Shown here in pieces: positions 56,660 through 64,000 of a stretch of DNA of 64,000 nucleotides. Made by a program: the position numbers and the translations under genes. How positions within the stretch are numbered: position 1 is the first letter of the stretch; each line of letters starts with the position of its first letter. The notes below the pieces were generated by a model. It was not told where the DNA came from, did no database searches, and was given only the letters and a program-made list of their open reading frames with translations. Source of the DNA: Madurella fahalii (lineage: Eukaryota; Ascomycota; Sordariomycetes; Sordariales); NCBI GenBank assembly GCA_029876055.1, contig CM056876.1, positions 1,054,001 to 1,118,000 of the forward strand, given 5' to 3'.

Positions 56660-58487
56660 ACGTAAGGGAGACAACGACTAGCACGGATTATAACGCTGGC
56701 AGCGGCCTCAGAGGCACACATAGCCGGCTGGAGTCGGTAGACGCGCTATATACATCCCAATCTACACCCCGAGCATTCAGCTTGCGCATTCTTGATGTCT
56801 CACAAGAACTTGTATGGGAGTTTCTCCCGAAGGATAGCGATTCCATCAACCACGATGTATGCAATGCCTTTTGGGGCTCCGTTGACGATATCCTGCGGAT
56901 AAGTCTCATGCCACCATCCCCGCGGGTTTTGTTGAAGGGGTGGCAGGCGCTAATTAAACGTATTTTGAAAACACCACGTATAGCAAATTCGGTGGACTTC
57001 GGTGGACTATAGAGTCATTGGGGCAGTCTAATGCCTGGCGTATCTGCGACTTTGATCATCCACCTGTCATCAACAGTTTGCTGGTAAAGAAGTCATATGC
57101 CGAGTGCGCCGCCTGCTCCTCGGCCACCCCCCGATATTCCTCTATCCCCGAAGCACTTGCACATCTCCACTCGGTACACTTTGAATGCAAGTTTGCCGGA
57201 AAGGGCGCTGAGAAAACGATGGACCGACCGCACGACGACCGGTGCTATGCATGGGTGGAATCAACCATGGACGAGAAGGTCCCCGCCTCCAGGGTCATCG
57301 ACTTGGCAACGGAAGTCATACGCGAGATTACTGATCTGGTCTACAAATTTGGGGGAATCCACTCGTTTGTTTCCACAACCGGGACCCGTGGTCCAAAGAC
57401 CATATCCGGTTCCCTTGAAACGTATGCTCATGCTGCAGGAGCAACCACCCTCCCACGACTTCCCAGGAACTTGGTATGTGCTTTTGAGGAGTTAACCGAG
57501 TACTATCTCGTCCTTGCAAAACGCCTATCCGTCGAGAACCGGGTGGCGGCCAGCGGTGCCGGGGCTTCAGACCTAGTCGATCGCGCAGGATGGGCGTCCG
57601 ATGTCAAAACGCCAAGGCTCGCATCCACGACCACTTGCAAAAGGCCAAGGAAGACTTGCTCCTGGCGGGGCCCGGGTGCGACGATGAGAGTGATGGCCAA
57701 CCCAATATTCGCATTTCTCCTAGTCTAGGTGTTCGCATCATTGATTCTGGATTTCTCGGTCAGATTCTGGTGGCTTCGATGCTAAGCCGGAGCATCGCGA
57801 CGCCATTTCCCTTGGTAGGACTACCACCACCGACGCCGATGGCAGCTGGCGGCATCGTGCATGTGGCCGATACGAGACGGCCAGCAATCAAGCAACGAAA
57901 TGTGGTACAAAGAATACAGCACCTACTTGCATAGCCAAGCCATGAGGCGGCCACGACGACGGCTCTTCCTCAATATCCGCACGCTTGAGGACGAGCTTGT
58001 GGCACTGCAGAAACAATCACACAAAGCATATTGTAGCATCAAAAGGTGAGTGCGAATAACCATCCCCCTCGGAAAACAGGAAACCCATCTTTGTTTGACC
58101 TGTCCCATTCTTTCCAACTCTACACTACTACCTACGGGGAAGGTTTGATTAACAATAATACCCTCTGGTATGATTAATAGACACATCTGAAATCTGGACG
58201 AATTTGTGGCGGCAGCTGGGCGATATCCTCCAGATCTCCATTTTGAACGCAAAGAGAAAGCAGCGGATGGTGCTGTTTCTGACGTGGACGTCTTGTCCAT
58301 TTTATCCCTACCTTATAATCAGAGAGAAGTTACGAGTGTTGCCGCCGAAGAAAATTTCGAAACACTCAAGACAGGGCTGGCGGTGACTCACAGAGCAACT
58401 TTTTTTGTCGCCAAGCTGAAGATATCGGTGACACGCGGGCAAAGTGGCAAAGTACCTGAAGGTAGCCATGCAGGGGAGGTTACCTAG
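56660..58487 (+). pseudogene. broken CorA-like fungal membrane protein gene
   Basis: The pieces match, in order, a fungal family with a cytosolic N-terminal part and a CorA-like transporter end: VSQELVWEFLPKDSD, NAFWGSVDDILR, ICDFDHPPVINSLL, the Cys/His block YAECAACSSA to HLHSVHFECK, AFEELTEYYLVLAKRLSVEN, ARIHDHLQKAKEDLLL, and RRPRRRLFLNIRTLEDELVA. Lesions include an in-frame TAA at 56955-56957, a frame change between 56900 and 56955, and a frame change at the A-run near 57605. A later frame change at 57815-57884 is explained by an intron (GTAGGA/GCCAG, in phase). The membrane helices and GMN motif that should end the protein are not found. The gene is disabled and probably 3'-truncated. Confidence 0.65.
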
Positions 58488-59487
58488 CCCTCTGGCTCGG
58501 TCTCGAAGTCCGCATCCTTGAATGTGTACACTTTGGCCCAAGGCATGGATCGACTGAGCATCAACCGCCGTAACAAGTACGCCTTAGCAGGACTTCGGAC
58601 TATAAGCCACCACAGACAACCGCCAATGCCTAGACATGGGGTGAGCTCTGCCTATGCGATTCTGTTGGCTTGTCCAAATGGGTCTAAATATGTGGGTCAG
58701 CAGGTGTACGCAGTACCTCAGCAAGCTGGTAAATCTGGGCAATCAAGACTGCCCTTTGACGTGGTCTTTGGCTAATTGTTCTGAGAACGTGCTGTGGACA
58801 GCCTGTCAATGGCGCCAGCCCGGTCCTGCCGGACGATGAACAGGGTTATTATTGGCCTGGAACGGCGAAATTCTGCCGTCCGGGGGCAAATTCCTACGTC
58901 CACTCTTTCCGGGCTAGCGCCGCATCCTCCGCGGACTCGGATCACACGCCATCAGGTGCTCTATCCACGACGGGCACGACGGGGTGGATATTGGACGCTC
59001 TACTTGCCTCCAGCAGATCGAAACGAGTTGCCATTGTAACCTTTGAGTGCGTGTAAATAGGGTGCTCCCCTGGGCCTCCCGCCGATAAAGACATGCACAG
59101 CGAGTGGGATACGTGGGGGTTTCAGTCAGATTGCATTCCAGCGCAGCTCTGATGCGAGAAAAACCTGCAATCCAAGACTAGTTTCGTGCTTAACTTTACC
59201 ACGGCAGGAATGGCCTATGCCGGTCTGGCCATGCTGTGTAACGCTCTCTCGCAGAGGTGTGTGGGCGGAGCATGGTTATTGGTTGTAAAGCCATAGTGTA
59301 GAGGTCGCGAATTGAAACCACTCACTGGCCGCGATTGGGCGTTCCCTCCAAGGGGCTTCGTCGTGCAAATGGTGTGGGGGTTGGTATAAGAGAGACTCCT
59401 TGTCTGTAATTCTTTTCGGCTTGGAACCCCATCTCCTGCCGCTTAACCAGAGCGATCCCACCGCCAACAAAGACAATTACAATCACC
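58488..59487. other. intergenic, no gene supported
   Basis: Plus frames at 58518-59039 have no features. The right part is the promoter and leader of the methyltransferase gene. Confidence 0.4.
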
Positions 59488-60270
59488 ATGACGACCGCCT
59501 CGGGGAATAAAGATCAATACAACGAGATGGCGACCGAGTACGACTCGTACGCGGAACTGCCTATCGCCCGTCTCGAAGCTGAGCTCATCCGCACCGCCCT
59601 CGGCGACTGCACTGGCCTTGCCGTCCTGGATCTCGGCGGCGGCTCGGGCACCCACGCCCGCCAGGCCATCAAAGCGGGCGCTCACCATGTCGACGTTGTT
59701 GACATTTCGGACGCTATGATGCAGATTGGTAAAGATATTGAAGCTAAGTCCTCCGAGGAAAGCAAGATCCGCTGGCTCCTCGCCGACGCCACCAAGCCCA
59801 TGGCCGACCAGGGCGTCGACATCTCAGCCGGACAGTACGACATTGCCATGGCCAACTGGGTCTTTGACCATGCCCACAACCCGGATGAGCTGAAGGGCAT
59901 GTGGGACAACATCGCCAAGAGCCTGAAGCCGGGAGGCAGGTTTATCGGTATCCGAGTCATTGCGCCGGGCATCCACGAAGAGTACAACATCAAGACGGGC
60001 AAATACGGCTGCTTATTCGCCGACATCAAGGATATTCCTGGCGGGTTCGAGTGCACCACGACGCTCCTAACCGAACCACCCTTCTCGTTTGGTCTGACGC
60101 CAATGGAGGATAGCTACAAGATGATCAACGACATCCCCCGGCAGCTTGGTTTCACGGATTTCATCTGTATTCCCGATGCGGATTCGGACGTCGTCAAGAA
60201 GGATCCTCAATTCTGGAAGGAGCATCTGGACAACCCTATGTTTGCTGTTGTGACTGCGAAGAAGATTTGA
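59488..60270 (+). CDS. class I SAM-dependent methyltransferase
   Basis: This is an intronless 260-residue enzyme that transfers a methyl group from SAM to an unknown small molecule. Motif I is VLDLGGGSGTHA at 46-57. The next acidic strand VDVVDISDAMMQIG would hold the ribose. The motif IV region YDIAMANWVFDHA and the post-motif helix KSLKPGGRFIGIRV complete the fold. A C-terminal substrate half follows (PPFSFGLTPMEDSYKMI, then QLGFTDFICIPD). Similar proteins occur in fungal secondary metabolism and toxoflavin-type methylation, but no biosynthetic gene lies nearby, so the substrate is open. The ATG follows a clear CA-rich leader (ATCACCATG). Confidence 0.9.
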   Translation: MTTASGNKDQYNEMATEYDSYAELPIARLEAELIRTALGDCTGLAVLDLGGGSGTHARQAIKAGAHHVDVVDISDAMMQIGKDIEAKSSEESKIRWLLADATKPMADQGVDISAGQYDIAMANWVFDHAHNPDELKGMWDNIAKSLKPGGRFIGIRVIAPGIHEEYNIKTGKYGCLFADIKDIPGGFECTTTLLTEPPFSFGLTPMEDSYKMINDIPRQLGFTDFICIPDADSDVVKKDPQFWKEHLDNPMFAVVTAKKI

Positions 60271-61039
60271 GAGGGGTCACCGTAACAGCCGAGGACTGAT
60301 GTTGATTAACACGAGATAATAGTCGAAAGCTCTATCAATACAAACTTGGGGCATCCCCACGCTGTGGGTTGGTGGTGAAGGGTCGATGCTTCGGAAATAT
60401 ATATATATATTTCTTCCAACACCACGCTTCAACACATTTAAATAACGAGGAATAGTGTGCAAGCTAGGCCGTTCACTGATAACACAACCACAGTCGCAGT
60501 GACTGTGGGAACGCAACCAAAAGTGCTTCAGAGGAATGGATTAGAGGTAATCACGGATGTCGGATCAGGGTTTGGAGCGGGGAGAACAGAATGGCGCGTA
60601 TCCCAGCATGGTATTTTTCTGCTGCGCTTGGGTACGGCGTGGCCTAAGCCGCCTATGACACCTCGATCCTCGGGGCATTGACGATATTCTCAGCAAAGAA
60701 GGAAAAACCTGCGGTCTAGTTAGTCTGCAAAGCGGCGGCGGACAGGGTCGCTGTTGGAAGAAGCTGGAAGAGGTTGCCCGCGGAGGCGAGGGCCAATGAT
60801 GGTGTGTAACCTACCTCCTGGTAGGTAACGTCATACCCGGACGGCTTGGACTCGGCGCTTCGCCCAATGCCGCAGCCGCCAACCATTGGCCTCGGTCATA
60901 CGCAACATCAAACAAAGATTCCTAGTCGCAAATTCATTGTGGCAACACCACCACTAAAGAGTACATAAAAAACCAACCGCCCAAATACGCTTTTTCTCCT
61001 CTTCCCACCCTTCCCACCATTAATTCAACTCCAATCACA
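60271..61039. other. intergenic, no gene supported
   Basis: A short (AT)n run lies at about 60398-60412. The right end is a C/A-rich leader before the CAP gene. Confidence 0.45.
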
Positions 61040-61861
61040 ATGCACACCCACCACCTCCACCACCCGCCACCACTACCACAAACAATCATGCACTTTCCAT
61101 TCAGCTCCTTCAATTACCTTCCATTATTCCTCCTCACCATCACCACCGCTTCCTCCTCCCCTGACCCAGCTCCCCAAGCCCCATCAACAATAACCATCAC
61201 CGCCCATCCCACCCCCTCAAACTTCCCTCCACCGACCTCCCCATCCTTCACCTCCGCCATTCTTGCAACCCACAACCACTACCGCCAATCCCACAACGCG
61301 CCCCCGTTAAGGTACAACACCTCCCTTGCCGCCTTCGCAACCGCCCACCTCTACCCCCCTCACCATAACGACGACGGCGATGGCGGCGGCGGCGGCGGCA
61401 GTGGCGGGGGTTGTCCGCCCTTTGCGCACTCGGGCGGGCCGTACGGCGAGAACCTGGCGCTGGGCTGCTCCGACGTGGCGGGGTGCGTGCAGCTGTGGGG
61501 GGACGAGCGGGCGCGGTACGATTTCGCGGCCGTCCTGCGCGGGGGGTGGGACGGGTGGAGCGCGGAGACGGGCCACTTCACGCAGGTGGTGTGGAAGGCG
61601 ACTACGGACGTGGGCTGCGGCGCGAGGGAGTGCGGCGGGGAGGGAGACAGCGGGGGACCGAGAGGGTGGTTCTTGGTCTGCGAATACTGGCCTAGGGGCA
61701 ACGTGCTGGGCCGGTTTGCGGACGAGGTGGGCGCGTGGGCGGGCGGTGATGGTCTTTCTAGCGGCGGGGATGGGAGGGGGAAGGGGGCAATGCGGATGCG
61801 GATGTGGATATGGGGGTTGGTGTTGGGGTGGGTGGGGTGGTGGTGGTGCTTGGGTTGGTGA
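61040..61861 (+). CDS. CAP/PR-1 (SCP) domain secreted protein
   Basis: This is a secreted sterol/lipid-binding or effector-type CAP protein. The frame gives 273 residues from 61040. The ATG at 61088 (MHFPFSSFNYLPLFLLTI) makes the better signal peptide, because the first 16 residues are His/Pro-rich. A Pro/Ser/Thr linker leads to the CAP domain: ILATHNHYRQSHNAPPL, LAAFATAHLY, the GPYGENLALG turn, HFTQVVWKATTDVGCG (CAP1) and FLVCEYWPRGNVLG (CAP2). A Gly-rich run (DGGGGGGSGGG) is inserted after the first helix. The C-terminus is a Gly/Ser linker and a Trp-rich hydrophobic segment (MWIWGLVLGWVGWWW), which could be a membrane or GPI-anchor signal. It is GC-rich and intronless. Confidence 0.88.
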   Translation: MHTHHLHHPPPLPQTIMHFPFSSFNYLPLFLLTITTASSSPDPAPQAPSTITITAHPTPSNFPPPTSPSFTSAILATHNHYRQSHNAPPLRYNTSLAAFATAHLYPPHHNDDGDGGGGGGSGGGCPPFAHSGGPYGENLALGCSDVAGCVQLWGDERARYDFAAVLRGGWDGWSAETGHFTQVVWKATTDVGCGARECGGEGDSGGPRGWFLVCEYWPRGNVLGRFADEVGAWAGGDGLSSGGDGRGKGAMRMRMWIWGLVLGWVGWWWCLGW

Positions 61862-62485
61862 TGTGGGATTGATCAGGAAATTTGATGATGTTAGTTACCT
61901 TAGGTTTTGGGTTTGCGTTCAGCTATGATTTTAGAAAGATACCCTTTTTGTTTCGTTGGCAGTATCGAGCAGTGGGCCATCATGTGGCATACTGGCCGAG
62001 ACTCCTGCATAGTTTCTAGGCCATTCTGGGCAGTTACATATAATTAAACACTTTCAAGCATGTTTCATCGGCAATATTGTGTTGAGAGCTTAGTAGTCAT
62101 GATACCTCCATTCGCATCTAATTACTTCTCCTAGTGTACCAGGTTTCTCTCACTTTCTGCACCCGGCGTATTTTGTTCCTCCGGACATTCGACGCATCGA
62201 AGTAAATATCGATTCTTCTAGGATATTATCGCTATCATACTGTCAAGTACAAGTCCCAACGAGGAAAAGGCCAGCTTGCCAATATTTCCGAAATCATCGC
62301 TCCGCGGGACCTCCCCATCCCCAGCCGGAAGAGCTCCGTTCCGGAATCATCCTGGCCATATTACTTTACTTTAATGTCTAAGGTTATGGATCCAGTTCCA
62401 AGAGGCTGTTGCTACGAGATACTGATTTACCGAGTTGTCATTCTTCTTCCATTCTCCCCCCACCCCGCCTCCCCAAATTTCCCAG
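61862..62485. other. intergenic, no gene supported
   Basis: This is the 3' flank of the CAP gene and the 3' flank of the Cys-rich gene on the opposite strand. No feature is recognised. Confidence 0.45.
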
Positions 62486-62722
62486 CTATCCATGAAGCCA
62501 GTCATCGCATTCATCGCAGAAAAGCCCATGCTTCTGGGTACGAAACGTGGGGATCGAGACGATTTTACGGCCCTCGGTATCGTACGTATAACACAGTGGG
62601 CACTCCCCGAATGCATATCGTCCTTCCCTGACACGGTGGCACTGTACCTCAACGGTAGGCCCTGTCTTGAAGGTCCCACGGCACTGTTCGCACCGGAACC
62701 AGAACTCCTGATAGTTGCACAT
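62486..62722 (-). CDS. small eight-cysteine protein, paralogous family member B
   Basis: The intronless 78-residue protein aligns end to end with the genes at 42052 and 63953: MCNYQEFWFRCEQC, then CHRVREGRYAFGECPLC, then IPTFR and CDECD. All eight cysteines are kept, including the CxxC pairs CEQC, CPLC and CDEC. It carries a short extra C-terminal DWLHG. There is no signal peptide. The DNA between copies is not obviously similar, so these are old paralogues rather than a recent duplication. A plus-strand frame over the same bases (62435-62737) is rejected because the minus frame has family support. Confidence 0.65.
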   Translation of the reverse strand: MCNYQEFWFRCEQCRGTFKTGPTVEVQCHRVREGRYAFGECPLCYTYDTEGRKIVSIPTFRTQKHGLFCDECDDWLHG

Positions 62723-63719
62723 TATGGGAAGCGATGATTTGCCAGTAGGGAGATTAATTAGCCTCTCGTACTGCTAATAATCGCGTGGCGGCAGACAGAG
62801 TTCAGCGGGAGAGTATAACCAAACTCGCGTCCTAAGTCTGTGCTAAGAAGTCAAGGAGAACTACAAAATTTCGTATAATTTTTGAGTCAGACCGTCGACG
62901 CGCGCCTTGTAGGTGGGGTGCTCTATGAAGGGTGTGTTGATGGGGAGGGGGTTGATACCTACTCTTGTTGCCACTCGTTGGTTACTGAGAGTGCCGATGG
63001 TGCTGTCTGGATTATTTAGGCGTGTTGTTGTGTGGTGAGAATAGGTTGTGTATGGGTGGCGGTGACCCATTTATATCTCTCCTGCCTGACCCGCCGCTGG
63101 TGGTTTACTTGTTAACACGAGCTGCAGGTTGACTTAGAAAATCAAGTGACCCCCGGCGACTGAATGAACGTCACAATGCGAAGCCGGACTGTGCGGTACT
63201 CTTTGTTACCTTGGTGTATGAGGTTCGGAGCTAAGATAAGCGGATGAATGAAGCAAAGCAACCTCGCTTTCTTAAATCCTTTGTCTCCCCTTTTAGGTGT
63301 CACGGCTTTGAGATGCGCCAGAACGGCCGCAGCATTGTGACGTGGCCGAAGTATCGCGGAATACACGACACTTGCAATAGAGGCTATTATGAGAGGCAGA
63401 ATGGGACTACATGGCCAAGGCAAAGTAGATATGATATGCTGCGTCAACAGACAATTCATAGTTACCAATGTGATGGCAGGCGTGTTATCGATCAGTTAGC
63501 CGGACTCTTGGGGCATTGTTCGAAAAATGAGAGAACTGAAATTGTAATGATTCAGGAGCGCTGCTCCTATCTGGAAAATTAAAGGCAACGCCAGTCTAAG
63601 GTACCTAGTTACACAAGCGCAAGTGCCCGGTTCTGATAGCTTACCCCTTATGTAACGGTATTGAGCCACTAGGTATCGGTGTCCCCTCCCGCTATATTTT
63701 GGAATCGCTTAAATATCCC
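62723..63719. other. intergenic between two Cys-rich paralogues
   Basis: The minus frame at 62861-63070 (69 codons) and the opposed frames at 63142-63582 have no features I can support. They may include remnants. No repeat is seen linking the flanking paralogues. Confidence 0.35.
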
Positions 63720-63953
63720 TCAGAATAACTCTGCTTCGCAGCGGTCGCAAGGCCCACCCCGAACCCGCTTATAGACTGTCGGGACCACGTATTCGTTCCT
63801 CCCATCGCTCCAGCCAACATCACAAGTCGGGCATTCCCCAAACCTGTACTTTCGTTGTCTGACAGCGCGGCACGGGCTTTCGTATGGAGTGCCGTAATAG
63901 ATGGTCCGCCGACAGTAAGTGCATGGGTACCACTCCTGAACGTACTTGCACAT
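63720..63953 (-). CDS. small eight-cysteine protein, paralogous family member C
   Basis: The intronless 77-residue protein has the same layout as members A and B: MCKYVQEWYPCTYC, then CRAVRQRKYRFGECPTC, then VPTVYKR and CDRCE. CxxC pairs are CTYC, CPTC and CDRC; single Cys lie at position 2 and near 28. The leader before the ATG (CAACCTCACAATG) is a good fungal start context and resembles that of member A (GATCACAATG). It lies about 1 kb upstream of member B on the same strand, so B and C form a small tandem group near the window end. Confidence 0.68.
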   Translation of the reverse strand: MCKYVQEWYPCTYCRRTIYYGTPYESPCRAVRQRKYRFGECPTCDVGWSDGRNEYVVPTVYKRVRGGPCDRCEAELF

Positions 63954-64000
63954 TGTGAGGTTGCTTTGTGGTTGATTTGAGGATGGTGTAGCTGGCGGCT

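Overview
The window is nuclear DNA from a filamentous ascomycete. Genes carry short GT-AG introns of about 50-100 bp with CTRAY-type branch sites. The gene content is fungal: a GH11 xylanase, a HET-domain protein, fungal bZIP factors, a DUF6594 protein, MON2, BLM10 and a fungal LYR protein. The style suggests Sordariomycetes, perhaps Sordariales/Chaetomiaceae. That placement is inference from gene content, not from a search.

Layout: 1-11 kb is a gene-poor, partly AT-rich accessory stretch. It holds an open frame of unknown function, a secreted GH11 xylanase, a 10-cysteine secreted protein, a secreted protein with five 10-residue tandem repeats, and coding-like debris. At 11-14.3 kb a HET-domain gene interrupted by one in-frame TGA is followed by a decayed NACHT/STAND NLR remnant, so this is a small self/non-self recognition locus. 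From 14.6 to 40 kb is a dense housekeeping core: mitochondrial stomatin-like protein, MON2, MMS2-type UEV, LYR-motif protein, bZIP factor, protein kinase, an intron-containing tRNA-Val(CAC), and the BLM10/PA200 proteasome activator. MON2 and MMS2 are divergent over about 0.4 kb.

From 42 to 46.7 kb lie a tiny Cys-rich protein, an arsenite methyltransferase facing a bZIP regulator across a 455-bp promoter, a VOC/glyoxalase-fold protein and a metallophosphoesterase. The methyltransferase and bZIP pair looks like a small arsenic-response unit, although no arsenite pump is in view. From 47 to 64 kb the DNA is again gene-poor and accessory. It holds a second 10-Cys secreted protein, a DUF6594 membrane protein, a small helical protein, a broken CorA-like gene, a SAM methyltransferase, a CAP/PR-1 secreted protein, and two more copies of the Cys-rich family first seen at 42 kb.

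The least explained signals are that three-member Cys-rich family (42.05, 62.6 and 63.8 kb), the perfect-period 30-bp repeat inside a secreted protein gene (7.66-7.81 kb), and a diverged dispersed repeat shared between 8.7 kb and 47.1 kb in opposite orientation. Exon borders were placed by eye from splice signals, reading-frame continuity and family resemblance. No alignment or database search was run.
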